From JAVBQJ01 sp031549115 (GTDB taxonomy: Bacteria > Verrucomicrobiota > Lentisphaeria > Victivallales > Victivallaceae), in assembly GCA_031549115.1 (NCBI GenBank), contig JAVBQJ010000002.1, positions 1 through 47,456 on the forward strand: a DNA stretch of 47,456 bases, given 5' to 3'. Positions 14,927-23,749 of the stretch are shown here, one piece after another (position 1 is the stretch's first letter; every line of letters begins with the position of its first letter). The notes beneath the pieces were generated by a model that made no database searches, was not told where the DNA came from, and was given only the letters and a program-made list of their open reading frames with translations. Position numbers and translations under genes: made by a program.

Positions 14927-16372
14927 TTACTCCTGCTTCCGCCTCTTGATGCCGCAGCGATAGGCGTAAATGGCGGTGATGAGCGAAAGCACCAGCGCGA
15001 TCGCGTAGGCGGCATACAGGGGCATGCCGAATCCGACGGGTCCGCCGTTGGCGGGGGAAATCCACAGGATATAGCTGAGGACGATGAAGCTCATGAAGAT
15101 ACCGGGAGCCATCGCGGTCCACCAGTTTTTCTTTCGGAGCGCCACCAGCCACGCGGTCACGGCAAACAGCGTGGAAGCCGCCAGCACCTGATTGCCCCAG
15201 GCGAAATAATTCCACAACTGCTGAAAAGTCGAAGTGGAAATATTCGACCACCATAACAATCCGGAGACCACTGCGATCAGCGGCACACACAACAGAATGC
15301 GGCTGCGAATCGGTTTCTGGTCGATCTGGAATATCTCGGCCAGACTCAGGCGCAGACTGCGCATGGCGGTGTCGCCGGAGGTGATCGCCAGCACAATCAC
15401 ACCGACCACGGCGAAGACCCCCAGCCAGGTGCCGAGAAAGTGTTCGGTGATCCACTTGAGCACCAGATTCGGGCTTTCCAACATGTATTCCGGATGAAGG
15501 CGATAAATAGCCATCGCGGCACCGGCCCAGATCATCGCAATGATGCCTTCGACAATCATCATGCCGTAGAAAGCCGCGCGCCCCTGCCGTTCCGACCGGA
15601 TGGTACGCGCAATGATCGGCGACTGGGTCGCGTGAAAACCGGAAATAATACCGCAGGCGATGGTGACGAACAGCGCGGGCACCACCGGAAACCGGATCAT
15701 GTTCGCCTCAAACGCCTCGGTTTCACTCATCAACTCCGGATTGTCGATGGCGGCCCACAACAGCGCGCCGAAAATGGCAACGCTGCTCAACAGCAGCAGC
15801 GCCCCGAAAACCGGATAGATGGCGCCGATGATTTTGTCGATCGGAAACAGCGTGGCGCAAATGTAATACAGAAAGATCGCCACCACCGCCCACCAGAAAA
15901 TCGGCACGGAGGGGAACATGCCGTCAATCAGCCCCGCCGGGATATTGACGAAAACCGCCACCACCAGCAGCAGCAGCACGATCATGAAAACCGAGAAAAA
16001 GCGGTAATAGGTCTTGCCCAGTGTCATCCGGATCAGCGCCGGCAGATTGGCGCCGTCATGCCGGATCGACATCATCCCGGCGATAAAGTCATGCACCGCC
16101 CCTCCGATGATATTGCCGATGGGGATGATCAGCATGGCGATCCAGCCGAACTTGATCCCGATAATCACGCCGATCACGGGGCCGACCCCGGCGATGTTCA
16201 GCAGTTGGATCAGCATATTTTTCCAGTGCGGCAGTACGACGAAGTCGACGCCGTCATGCAGACGGGTTGCCGGCGTCGGACGGTCGTCCGGGCCGATGAC
16301 TTTCTCGATGAACTTTCCGTAGGTGTAGTAACCTGCGATCAACAACGCGATTCCGGCCAAAAAAAGTAACAT
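14927..16372 (-). CDS. cstA: CstA-family peptide/pyruvate transporter
   Basis: A 481-residue membrane protein with about 13 spans. It carries CstA-family hallmarks: T-P-A-T-R-L-H-D-G-V-D-F near residue 33, H-W-K-N-M, the G-P-V-I-G segment, G-N-I-I-G-G-A-V-H-D-F, S-G-F-H-A-T-Q-S-P-I-I-A-R-T and S-G-D-T-A-M-R-S-L-R. Members take up peptides or pyruvate under carbon limitation. The protein is shorter than E. coli CstA (about 700 residues) and closer to the compact form of about 480 residues common in anaerobes. Own promoter at 16421; convergent with epmA. Confidence 0.92.
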   Translation of the reverse strand: MLLFLAGIALLIAGYYTYGKFIEKVIGPDDRPTPATRLHDGVDFVVLPHWKNMLIQLLNIAGVGPVIGVIIGIKFGWIAMLIIPIGNIIGGAVHDFIAGMMSIRHDGANLPALIRMTLGKTYYRFFSVFMIVLLLLVVAVFVNIPAGLIDGMFPSVPIFWWAVVAIFLYYICATLFPIDKIIGAIYPVFGALLLLSSVAIFGALLWAAIDNPELMSETEAFEANMIRFPVVPALFVTIACGIISGFHATQSPIIARTIRSERQGRAAFYGMMIVEGIIAMIWAGAAMAIYRLHPEYMLESPNLVLKWITEHFLGTWLGVFAVVGVIVLAITSGDTAMRSLRLSLAEIFQIDQKPIRSRILLCVPLIAVVSGLLWWSNISTSTFQQLWNYFAWGNQVLAASTLFAVTAWLVALRKKNWWTAMAPGIFMSFIVLSYILWISPANGGPVGFGMPLYAAYAIALVLSLITAIYAYRCGIKRRKQE

Positions 16373-16420
16373 GATAGATCTTTAAAGGCTAATATGGTTT
16401 TACATGAAAGCGACCGTATT

Positions 16421-16449
16421 ACTATACCCTGTTCAACGAGAAAAAACAA
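16421..16449 (-). promoter_or_regulatory. cstA promoter
   Basis: On the minus strand, TTGTTT (16449-16444), 17 bases, TATAGT (16426-16421). The transcript would start near 16414 with a leader of about 40 bases. Just upstream TGCCT-CGAG-AGGCA (16464-16451) forms a small hairpin followed by T-rich sequence. Confidence 0.6.
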
Positions 16450-16612
16450 GTGCCTCTCGAGGCAGGCCGGATTATTTTTCACCGTTTCCCGGCGCGGCGA
16501 CTTGCCGCGACAATCGGGGGCACGGAATCCACGATAACAGCCGTTTCGTGCCAAAGTTTTCGGAACATGTTGAGAAATTCTTTCTTTTAACGATAATTTA
16601 ACAATTTTGCAG

Positions 16613-16640
16613 TTGCATTAAGTATTTTTTCATGTATACT
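16613..16640 (+). promoter_or_regulatory. Promoter of a non-coding transcript
   Basis: TTGCAT at 16613-16618, 16 bases, TATACT at 16635-16640. It points to the structured region that ends in a terminator at 16751-16794, not directly at a gene. Confidence 0.6.
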
Positions 16641-16646
16641 ATGAAT

Positions 16647-16795
16647 AGTGATAATGTCAAAATAATACTTGATATTACTTTTCGCAAAGATACGAGGGGA
16701 GAAAGTATCGCGCGTGTCGCCGCATTTATGAAGAGGCGGCCGACACATCTCCCGGCGCCGGACCGCAAGAGGTCGGGCGCCGGGAGTTTTGTTTT
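16647..16795 (+). ncRNA. Structured RNA candidate (small RNA or riboswitch leader)
   Basis: About 149 bases between a promoter and an intrinsic terminator, without a credible ORF. Helices: GATAC (16689-16693) with GTATC (16705-16709), and GTGTCGCCGC (16714-16723) with GCGG-c-CGACAC (16736-16746, one bulge). The terminator stem completes it. An alternative helix, GGGAGA (16697-16702) with TCTCCC (16748-16753), encloses the second hairpin, excludes the first, and takes the first three bases of the terminator arm. Such switching is typical of riboswitches, and a MATE exporter lies downstream. However, that gene has its own promoter after the terminator, so an independent small RNA is equally possible. 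I do not recognise a known RNA family. Confidence 0.5.
16751..16794 (+). terminator. Intrinsic terminator of the RNA candidate
   Basis: CCCGGCGCCGGACC (16751-16764) pairs with GGTCGGGCGCCGGG (16771-16784), 13 pairs with one G-G mismatch, loop GCAAGA, followed by AGTTTTGTTTT. Confidence 0.8.
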
Positions 16796-16817
16796 CCGGG
16801 AAAATATACTCTGAAGC

Positions 16818-16845
16818 TTGTATTTCAAGCAAAATACGATATAGT
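16818..16845 (+). promoter_or_regulatory. MATE transporter promoter
   Basis: TTGTAT at 16818-16823, 16 bases, TATAGT at 16840-16845. Transcription near 16852 leaves a leader of about 38 bases with GGAAAGAA as ribosome site. Confidence 0.55.
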
Positions 16846-16889
16846 ATCTAAATCATTTTCCAAATTCACCCCCGGAAAGAAGCATACGG

Positions 16890-18302
16890 ATGGAAGCGCG
16901 GAATTCGCAAGCCTATATTCATGGCCCGATCGGCCAGACCATGCTGAAAACGGCAGCAGCCATGTTGGCCGGAACCATTGCCATTTCCGGGTATAATATC
17001 GCCGACACCTACTTCGTGGCCAAACTGGGGACGACGCCGCTGGCAGCCATGGGTTTCACCTTTCCGGTGGTGATGCTGGTCGGATGCCTGTTTCACGGAC
17101 TGGGCGCCGGTGTGATGATCACGGTGGCGCAGGCGCTGGGGGGAAACAAGCACCGGAAAAGCGCCGGCCTCCTGACCGGCGGACTCATCTTGATCGTGTT
17201 GTGTTCGACCGCGATCGCGATAACCGGCTTACTCTCGCTGGAGTGGTGTTTCCGCCAGTTCGGCGCCCAGGAGAGCGTGATGCCGGCGATTCGCGGTTAC
17301 ATGGCGATCTGGTATCTGGGGTGCGTGACCGGCGCGCTGACGACGGCGGGGAACAGTCTGTTGATCGCGGTCGGCGACGCCAAAACCGCCTCCTGGATGA
17401 TGCTGCTCGGGCTGGCGTTGAATGTGGTGCTCGACCCGTGGATGATCTTCGGCGCCTGGCCGTTTCCGGCGATGGGAATTGCCGGGGCGGCGCTGGCGAC
17501 GGTGATTTCGCAATTGATCGCCGCAACAACCGTGCTGTGGATTTTGCACCGCAAACACCGGATGCTGACACTGTCGGTGTTCCGGGACGGCCGGTTGGGA
17601 CGTACCTGGCGGTTGATCATCCGCTTCGCCGTGCCGTCGATTCTGGGAATGCTGCTGATGCCGATCGGCTCGGGGGTGATAACCCGGATTGTCGCCAGCT
17701 TCGGCGAAGACGCGGTGGCGGCGACCGCGGCGGCGGGACGGCTGGAAGTGATCGCGTTCGTATTCCCGATGGCGCTCGGCATGGCGCTGCTGCCGATGGT
17801 AGGACAGAATTACGGCGCCCGGTGCTACGACCGGATCAATCAGTGCCGCCGGTTTGCCATGCGTTTCGCCTTTTACTTCGAACTGGGAATGGCATTTGTA
17901 TTCTTTTTCGGCGCGCCCTATCTGGTGCGGCTGTTTTCCAGCGACCCGGAGGTGCTGCCGATCATGGAGCTGTATTTGCGGATCATCCCGTTCGGCTTCG
18001 GCATGGTCGAAATCCACCGCTATTCCGGCTTCTTTTTCACCGGTTGCGGCCGTCCCGCCGCGGCGGCATGGCTGCAGGCGCTGCGGGTGGTCGGGCTGCT
18101 GATTCCGCTGTCGTGGCTGGCGCTGTACTTCAACACTTTGACCGGGGTGTTCTGGGCGCGTCTGCTGGCCGACCTGATTGCGGGCTCGATCGCCTGCTAC
18201 GCCGTCCGCCGCATGACCCGGAATCTCCCCGAAACGCCACTGCGGCCGCTGCCGGTACAGTCGGCCCCGGCGCTGAAAGCCGAAGCCGAACTGCTGGAGT
18301 AA
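16890..18302 (+). CDS. MATE-family multidrug efflux transporter
   Basis: A 470-residue membrane protein with about 12 spans in two similar halves, normal for the MATE family. These carriers expel drugs or metabolites in exchange for sodium ions or protons. Typical text includes Y-N-I-A-D-T-Y-F-V-A-K-L-G-T near residue 32, G-A-G-V-M-I-T-V-A-Q-A-L-G-G-N-K near 74 and the second-half counterpart M-V-G-Q-N-Y-G-A-R near 310. The substrate is unknown. The end is adjacent to, and convergent with, the methyltransferase gene with no gap, and I see no terminator there. Confidence 0.92.
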   Translation: MEARNSQAYIHGPIGQTMLKTAAAMLAGTIAISGYNIADTYFVAKLGTTPLAAMGFTFPVVMLVGCLFHGLGAGVMITVAQALGGNKHRKSAGLLTGGLILIVLCSTAIAITGLLSLEWCFRQFGAQESVMPAIRGYMAIWYLGCVTGALTTAGNSLLIAVGDAKTASWMMLLGLALNVVLDPWMIFGAWPFPAMGIAGAALATVISQLIAATTVLWILHRKHRMLTLSVFRDGRLGRTWRLIIRFAVPSILGMLLMPIGSGVITRIVASFGEDAVAATAAAGRLEVIAFVFPMALGMALLPMVGQNYGARCYDRINQCRRFAMRFAFYFELGMAFVFFFGAPYLVRLFSSDPEVLPIMELYLRIIPFGFGMVEIHRYSGFFFTGCGRPAAAAWLQALRVVGLLIPLSWLALYFNTLTGVFWARLLADLIAGSIACYAVRRMTRNLPETPLRPLPVQSAPALKAEAELLE

Positions 18303-19661
18303 TCAATTCTGCTTTTGCCGCCGGAAGCGGGCGGCAAACATGCCGTCGCAGTCGCCTTCCCACGGCAGTACCCCCGCGTAACCCGGCGTCATCGCGCCGT
18401 TCACCGGATTCGGGTAAGGCTCCAATGCGAAATCGGGCTGGGCGGCGAGGAAAGCTTCGACCACGCCGCGGTTTTCGCGCTCGAACACCGAACAGGTCGC
18501 GTATACCAATACGCCCCCCGGCTTCACCCCCTGGCAGGCGCGGCCGAGAATTTCCAACTGCAACGCCGCCAGTTCCGCCACCTCTTCGGGGCGCAGCGTC
18601 CAGCGTGCGTCGGGGTTGCGCCGCCACACCCCGGAACAGCTGCACGGGACGTCCACCAGCACGCCGTCGAACATCTCCCGCTGCTTCGGCTTCAGCGCCT
18701 TGCCGTCCCATGGGCGGGTCTGGATATTGGGAAAACCGCTGCGCCGCGCCCGCAATTTCAAGTCTTCCAGCTTCCATTCGCGCAGATCGCTCGCCACCAC
18801 GGTGCCTTTGCGCCGCATCAACTCGGCCAGCTGCAAACTTTTGCCGCCCGCACCGGCGCAGGCGTCCCACCAGCGTTCCCCGCTTTGGGGCGAAGCGACC
18901 CGGCCGATGTACTGCGACGCCAGGTCCTGCACCTCGAACCAGCCCTTGCGAAAGGCCGGGAGGGTATAAAGATTCACCCGCGCCTGCATCAGCTTCAGCG
19001 CATCCGGCAGATCCGGGTGCACCTCCGGCGCCAGCCCCGCCGCCTGCAGCTCCGCAATCAGTTCCGGCACCGGAACCGCCTGTGAGCGCAACCACATCGG
19101 CGGACGCTTCTGGGCAAAGGCGATCCATTGTTCGACATCCACCGTGGACGGCAGCTCCGCCGGGGTCCACTCCGGCACCAGCAGCCGGATGCCGCCCTCC
19201 GGCATTTCACAGTGTTCGTGCTCCGCCCACAGCCGCATCACCCGTTCCAACCGGACGGCCAGGGTAACGCCGGAATCCGGGCGCGACGACGGAAACTTCC
19301 ACTGATCCAACAGCACCTTCGCCGCTTCGGGGAGCCCTCCTGGGGCTTCCAGCTGCCAGGCGCCGACCAACAGCCGCGCCCATTCCCGCTCCGAATCCGG
19401 CAAAGCCCCCGCCGACAGCCAGCGAAACGCGCCCCACCAGCGAAACGCGGCGAAAACGCTTTCGCTCAACCATTGCCGGTCCCGCGATCCCCATTGCCGG
19501 TTGCTCCGCAGCAGTGCGTTCAACACCCGGTCGGCCGGGCGGTTTTCCTCAAAAGCGGCGGCAAACACCTCCCGCGTCACCCGCACCGCGCTGACCGCCT
19601 GGGTGCGGTATTTATTCATACTCAGCAATTCGTCTTTTTTCACCGGTTTCTTCCGTTTCAT
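18303..19661 (-). CDS. RsmB/Sun-family (NOP2) RNA cytosine-5 methyltransferase
   Basis: A 452-residue protein. The first 150 residues are helical and resemble the NusB-like part of RsmB, although sequence likeness is weak. The C-terminal half is the SAM-dependent methyltransferase: D-A-C-A-G-A-G-G-K-S (motif I), V-V-A-S-D-L-R-E (motif II), V-D-V-P-C-S-C-S-G (motif IV) and A-T-C-S-V (motif VI), so both catalytic cysteines are present. The family methylates C5 of cytosine in rRNA, such as C967 of 16S rRNA for RsmB. The exact target is not certain, hence no symbol. It lies 33 bases after the Tad-like genes on the same strand. Confidence 0.88.
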   Translation of the reverse strand: MKRKKPVKKDELLSMNKYRTQAVSAVRVTREVFAAAFEENRPADRVLNALLRSNRQWGSRDRQWLSESVFAAFRWWGAFRWLSAGALPDSEREWARLLVGAWQLEAPGGLPEAAKVLLDQWKFPSSRPDSGVTLAVRLERVMRLWAEHEHCEMPEGGIRLLVPEWTPAELPSTVDVEQWIAFAQKRPPMWLRSQAVPVPELIAELQAAGLAPEVHPDLPDALKLMQARVNLYTLPAFRKGWFEVQDLASQYIGRVASPQSGERWWDACAGAGGKSLQLAELMRRKGTVVASDLREWKLEDLKLRARRSGFPNIQTRPWDGKALKPKQREMFDGVLVDVPCSCSGVWRRNPDARWTLRPEEVAELAALQLEILGRACQGVKPGGVLVYATCSVFERENRGVVEAFLAAQPDFALEPYPNPVNGAMTPGYAGVLPWEGDCDGMFAARFRRQKQN

Positions 19662-19694
19662 ATCCTGCTTTCCGCCGCTAATTGTATTGATTTT

Positions 19695-20330
19695 TCACTT
19701 CCCGGCGGGACAGGCGGGGAAATAGACCTGGTTGGCACGCCAGCCGCGCAGCTCCTCCCGGCTCACCGTCACCCCCAGGAAACGCCCCACGCTCCAGCGG
19801 AATTGCCGCCGGGTCGCCGCGTTCCAGTTCCCCTCGAAAAAGTTATCCTCGCTCTCGCTTGCCACCCCCCGGCGCAAGCCCGCCGCGTCCACAAACATCG
19901 CCGGACGCTCCCGCAGCCGGTTCGATTCCTGGTTCCGCGGTTTGTATTCCCGCATCTCGTCCAATCCGACAAAGGTAAAGTAATCGTTGCCCGGCATCCC
20001 CGCCGAATAACCGCCGTTATTCAATTGCATTTGCACCTGCCCGTCCGCAACGCTTGAAAAAGCCCCCGCGCGCACCGGCCGGTCGTGCGGCGTGAACGGC
20101 ACCGCCGCCCGGTAATCCCAGCTTTGGATGTTGTCTCCATCCGCCGCCGAAAAATCATTGGCGGCGCGCGACCGCCGCTCCGCCTCGGTCCGCGCCGAAA
20201 GCAAAGTGCGGATATTGGCGATGCCGACCCCGGAAATGAAAAGCACCCCCAGCATCACTGCCAGCAATGCCACCAGCGCGACCGCCATTTCCGCCAGCGC
20301 CTGTCCCGATTGCTTATTTCGTTGCCGCAT
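19695..20330 (-). CDS. TadE/TadF-like pilus assembly protein
   Basis: A 211-residue protein. I place the start at 20330 (MRQRNKQSGQALAEMAVALV), 6 bases after AAGGAG; longer frames only run through the upstream gene. The G-Q-A-L-A-E-M-A-V-A-L-V-A-L-L hydrophobic segment at residues 10-35 is the N-terminal anchor typical of TadE/TadF minor pseudopilins, with Glu after the processing-like site. The rest is an outer domain without recognised motifs. It is the third gene of a Tad-like trio. Confidence 0.72.
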   Translation of the reverse strand: MRQRNKQSGQALAEMAVALVALLAVMLGVLFISGVGIANIRTLLSARTEAERRSRAANDFSAADGDNIQSWDYRAAVPFTPHDRPVRAGAFSSVADGQVQMQLNNGGYSAGMPGNDYFTFVGLDEMREYKPRNQESNRLRERPAMFVDAAGLRRGVASESEDNFFEGNWNAATRRQFRWSVGRFLGVTVSREELRGWRANQVYFPACPAGK

Positions 20331-20340
20331 AACCATCTCC

Positions 20341-22128
20341 TTAACGGTGACTCGGCCCGGTATTGATCCCGTAGACCCCGCCGGGGCCTCCCGGACTTTG
20401 AAAACATTTGATCGCTTCGTTGGTCTCCAACGAACCGTCGGCGCGCTGGACGAAATAGCGGTTCCCCCAATGGTACTCCACAGTTCCGTCGTCATTGCGC
20501 ACCACCGTCAGTCTGCCCGCCGGGTAACGGTCGGTGTCCACTCCCCGGTAAATCACCGGCGCCTGCAGCCACCCCGGCTGATCGGAGCCGACGCCGGACA
20601 GAATCGTTTCGGCCTGCCGTTCACCTCCATGCCATTGCCAGCCGGAATTCCAGCCGATCCGCCGCCACGCCGGATTGGCCAGATTGCGCAGCGCTTCCAG
20701 ATATGCCTCCGTCCCCGACGGCAGCGGTTCCCGGTACCGGAAAAGGTCGTTCACCGACGCCAGCCACAGCAGAAACGATTCCAACCGGTTGCCTCCGGCC
20801 GGCATCATCCGGTACCGCAGCATCGATCCCGGAATCAGAACCGCGTCGGCAAACACCGGCAGAATCACCTGCGCCGCCACCGGAGGCAGATCGCCGGTAT
20901 TGCGCAATGCGCCGATCGGACGGGCGACACTGTAATTGCCGACCGCCACCTCCGGCGTTTTCACCTCCCGGACCAGGCCGGCATTGTACACTTCGGCGGC
21001 ATCGAAGGCATCGGCGTCGCTCGTCCCCCTCCCCTGCCAACGGCTGAGGGTCGGAATATCCTGTGCCACCTCCGCCACCGCGACCGGGCCGCCGTACACC
21101 GCGCTCGGCCGCAAATCGCGGCGCAGAAAAAAGTACGGGCCGCCGCCGGCGCCGCCCGGCCCCTGCCACACCGTCAGATCCGGGCCGGTATAAGCGCCCC
21201 CGGCCTCCTCGAGCCAGCTGTCACCATACACAGCCCAACGCACGAACCCATCCGGCAGATTATTGGCGTCCAGGCGATAACGCCGCAGTTCGTCTTTGAC
21301 GCTTTGTAGAGTCTGGCCGCGCAATGCCCGGCGCCCGAACTCGATATCGAGGGTGAAAATCTCGCTCTCCTCCGGAAAGCGCGCCGGCGACAGATCGACC
21401 TGAAACCATTGCGATTCCCAGAACGAATCCGGATACTCCTTGATCAGCCGGTTCAAGGTCGGATAACACCAATTCCGGCTCCGGATGGCGCGGTACAGCC
21501 CCTCGTCGCCAAGCCACGCCGGATCGACATGGTCGATACCGGAAAAAATACCGTTGGGGCGCACCGCCAACTGCGCCGAATCCCGCAAGCTCTGCAACAT
21601 GGACAAATACGGCATGCGCCAGTAATAGCCATTGACCGGTTCGTAATAACGCATATCGTCATTGTTGGCGATCTTTGTCATATAACGGTCCAGCGCGCGC
21701 GCAATCAGCCTCGATTCGCCGTTGATGCCGTTGTTTTTCACCGCCTGTTCCGCCGCGCCCCACGCAATCAGGGGGCCGACGAAGCTGATCCGGGTCTGCA
21801 TTTCGGTCACCAGCTGCTCCGAAGCCGCTACCTGTGCTTGTTCTTCGCCGTTCATATTGGCGCCGAGCAAGCCGGACACCTTGGGCGGGATATCGGTCAG
21901 AAGCGCAGTCGAAGCTTTCACCAGATTCAGTTCGCCGATCAGATTGAGGCTCTCGCGCTGCCACTGGGCCGCCGTCAGCGCCCCGGCCTGCGCCGCGGTT
22001 TCCACCTTTAGCTTTGCCCGGATCAACGATTGGAAGTCGAACAGGAAAAATGCCGCCACCACCAGTATCACCATCAATACCAGCGCCAGCACCAGGGTCT
22101 GTCCCCGCATATTTTCCGGTGACTTCAT
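20341..22128 (-). CDS. TadG-like secreted or membrane-anchored protein
   Basis: A 595-residue protein. The start at 22128 (MKSPENMRGQTLVLALVL) overlaps the stop of the upstream gene in an ATGA junction. The G-Q-T-L-V-L-A-L-V-L-M-V-I-L-V-V-A-A-F-F-L-F anchor at residues 9-32 resembles Flp/TadG N-termini. It is followed by a helix with many Ala and Gln (VETAAQAGALTAAQWQRES), as in TadG-type proteins, where a class-defining D-x-A-A-L-A-A-A is common. The large outer domain is not recognised. It presumably forms part of a pilus-like surface structure with its two neighbours. Confidence 0.68.
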   Translation of the reverse strand: MKSPENMRGQTLVLALVLMVILVVAAFFLFDFQSLIRAKLKVETAAQAGALTAAQWQRESLNLIGELNLVKASTALLTDIPPKVSGLLGANMNGEEQAQVAASEQLVTEMQTRISFVGPLIAWGAAEQAVKNNGINGESRLIARALDRYMTKIANNDDMRYYEPVNGYYWRMPYLSMLQSLRDSAQLAVRPNGIFSGIDHVDPAWLGDEGLYRAIRSRNWCYPTLNRLIKEYPDSFWESQWFQVDLSPARFPEESEIFTLDIEFGRRALRGQTLQSVKDELRRYRLDANNLPDGFVRWAVYGDSWLEEAGGAYTGPDLTVWQGPGGAGGGPYFFLRRDLRPSAVYGGPVAVAEVAQDIPTLSRWQGRGTSDADAFDAAEVYNAGLVREVKTPEVAVGNYSVARPIGALRNTGDLPPVAAQVILPVFADAVLIPGSMLRYRMMPAGGNRLESFLLWLASVNDLFRYREPLPSGTEAYLEALRNLANPAWRRIGWNSGWQWHGGERQAETILSGVGSDQPGWLQAPVIYRGVDTDRYPAGRLTVVRNDDGTVEYHWGNRYFVQRADGSLETNEAIKCFQSPGGPGGVYGINTGPSHR

Positions 22129-22673
22129 GGCGTCAGATAATGTTGGGAGTGGTTGTAATAGACGCTCTCGCCCGCCGGAATCGTCGCCTCGGTCGCTCCT
22201 TCGGCCCATACCGAAAACGCCTTCTGCAGCAGCGGCATGTGTTCGATCCACACCCGCCCGAGCGATTCTCTGGCGCCGTCGGCGGAAACCCGCAGCCGCG
22301 GCGCGCCGGGGCGGGTCGTATCCCAATATTCGAAATCCACCCCGCTGGAAGCCGGATTGGACAGGTAATCGGCCAACGCGTCACCGATCGCCCCGGAATC
22401 TTCACTGTCCCGCAGCGATACCGCCGAGCGGTCGCGCCCCGAAGCGCTGACGCTCGCCACCCGCGCCACCCGTTCGGTGAACGCCGGCGTATACCCCAGC
22501 GAATGGCTGCTGGCGGCATAAAACGACGCGTATTCCATCACCATCTTCGCCATCGCCCAATGAAAAATCTGCAGCAGTCCGAAGAAAATCAGGCACAATA
22601 TCACCATCGCGCCCAGCGCCTCGGTCAGCGCCGCGCCCGATTCCTGTCTGCGTTTCCACTTCCGGTGTTTCAT
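22125..22673 (-). CDS. TadE-like minor pseudopilin
   Basis: A 182-residue protein with E-S-G-A-A-L-T-E-A-L-G-A-M-V-I-L-C-L-I-F-F-G-L-L-type anchor at residues 11-38, close to the TadE domain (G-x-A-x-V-E-F-A-L-V-x-P). The remainder is an outer domain. It opens the Tad-like trio on the minus strand and follows panB after about 97 bases. The ATPase, secretin and major Flp pilin genes of a full Tad system are not in the window. Confidence 0.72.
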   Translation of the reverse strand: MKHRKWKRRQESGAALTEALGAMVILCLIFFGLLQIFHWAMAKMVMEYASFYAASSHSLGYTPAFTERVARVASVSASGRDRSAVSLRDSEDSGAIGDALADYLSNPASSGVDFEYWDTTRPGAPRLRVSADGARESLGRVWIEHMPLLQKAFSVWAEGATEATIPAGESVYYNHSQHYLTP

Positions 22674-22770
22674 TGTGCTATGGCTTCTTTTGTTCTACGC
22701 CTGCATATTCGCCGCCGGTGCGGCGCCTCCGTGTAGCGGAGTGCAGACCGCCGCTTCGCGGCTTTATTTT

Positions 22771-23565
22771 TTAAAAATTCCGGGTGCGGACGTCGCGCAC
22801 GTAATTTTCGAACGCCTGCTGAATTGTGTGGTACAAATCGGCGTAGCAGCGGGCGTGTTTCGGCGTTCCCGCCCCGGACAAGCCCAGCAAATCCTGGACC
22901 ACCTGCACCTGGCCGTCCGTCCCCGGCCCCGCCCCGATGCCGATCGTCGGAATGCTCAACTCCCGCGTGATCGCATCCGCCACCTCCTGCTGCAAACACT
23001 CCAGCACCACCGCGAACGCGCCGGCCTCCTCAACCGCTTTCGCGTCGCGCATGATCCGCTCCGCGTCCGCCTCGGTTTTGCCGGTCTTGCGATACCCTCC
23101 CGACGTCAGCACGTGTTGCGGCAGCAAGCCGACATGCGCCATCACCGGAATCCCGCAGGTCACCAGCCGCTCGATCAATTCGGCGTAATCCGCGCCCCCC
23201 TCGATCTTGACCGCGTCGCACCCCGCTTCCTTCAGGAAACGGGCGGCATTCGCCACCGCCGTATCGGCGTTGACCTGATAGCTCATGAACGGCATATCGC
23301 CGATGACAAACGCTCCGGGCGCGCCGCGCCGGACGCAGGCGGCATGGTGCAGCATATCTTCCATCGTCGCCGGAAGCGTCGTCGCATATCCCATCACCGT
23401 CGTCGTCACCGAATCCCCCACCAGCAGCATATCCACACCGGCCGCGTGCGCCAGCGCCGCGGTAGGCGCGTCGTAGGCGGTGAGCACGGTCAACGGGATG
23501 CCTTCGGCTTTACAATTGCGGAAATCACGAACCGTCCGCTTTTTTCCGGTATTATCGGCAGTCAT
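22771..23565 (-). CDS. panB: 3-methyl-2-oxobutanoate hydroxymethyltransferase
   Basis: A 264-residue enzyme of pantothenate (CoA) synthesis that adds a hydroxymethyl group from methylene-tetrahydrofolate to 2-oxoisovalerate. I chose the ATG at 23565, which gives the family's usual length and follows GAGGGTGGG. Typical parts: L-T-A-Y-D-A-P-T, L-V-G-D-S-V metal site, V-K-I-E-G-G with the catalytic Glu region, A-H-V-G-L-L-P-Q, V-L-E-C-L and I-G-I-G-A-G-P-G-T-D-G-Q-V. It shares its substrate with leuA elsewhere in the window. Own promoter, divergent from rnr. Confidence 0.96.
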   Translation of the reverse strand: MTADNTGKKRTVRDFRNCKAEGIPLTVLTAYDAPTAALAHAAGVDMLLVGDSVTTTVMGYATTLPATMEDMLHHAACVRRGAPGAFVIGDMPFMSYQVNADTAVANAARFLKEAGCDAVKIEGGADYAELIERLVTCGIPVMAHVGLLPQHVLTSGGYRKTGKTEADAERIMRDAKAVEEAGAFAVVLECLQQEVADAITRELSIPTIGIGAGPGTDGQVQVVQDLLGLSGAGTPKHARCYADLYHTIQQAFENYVRDVRTRNF

Positions 23566-23650
23566 ATATAACCCACCCTCTTTCTGTAATGTCCATTTCG
23601 CGCCGCGGGGATCTCGCAATGCTCAAAATTTCCCCTCTCACGCTGTCTTT

Positions 23651-23679
23651 AATGTACCATAAAAGGCGAAAAAATGCAA
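23651..23679 (-). promoter_or_regulatory. panB promoter
   Basis: On the minus strand, TTGCAT (23679-23674), 17 bases, TACATT (23656-23651). The -10 box is weaker than others here. The panB and rnr promoters lie back to back. Confidence 0.5.
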
Positions 23680-23687
23680 ATCCCCTG

Positions 23688-23716
23688 TTGCCAAAAGCCG
23701 GAATTCATGGTATCTT
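23688..23716 (+). promoter_or_regulatory. RNase R promoter
   Basis: TTGCCA at 23688-23693, 17 bases, TATCTT at 23711-23716; transcript start near 23723, 27 bases before the ATG, with ribosome site AGGAGAAACGAGGG region. Confidence 0.6.
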
Positions 23717-23749
23717 GAATAAAACAGGAGAAACGAGGGAACTGAAATT

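Noticed and set aside
16632..16814. 60-codon plus frame inside the RNA candidate
   Set aside because: Its ATG lies within the -10 box of the promoter, there is no ribosome site, and the frame runs through the terminator stem.
17084..19267. Plus-strand open frame of 727 codons over MATE and the methyltransferase
   Set aside because: It crosses two real genes in other frames and consists of low-complexity Arg, Ala, Pro and Gly.
22682..22770. Hairpin GCCGC-TTC-GCGGC followed by TTTATTTTTT on the plus strand between panB and the Tad-like genes
   Set aside because: It has terminator form only on the plus strand, where no gene ends; on the minus strand, where both genes lie, no T-tract follows. 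Left out as a terminator.
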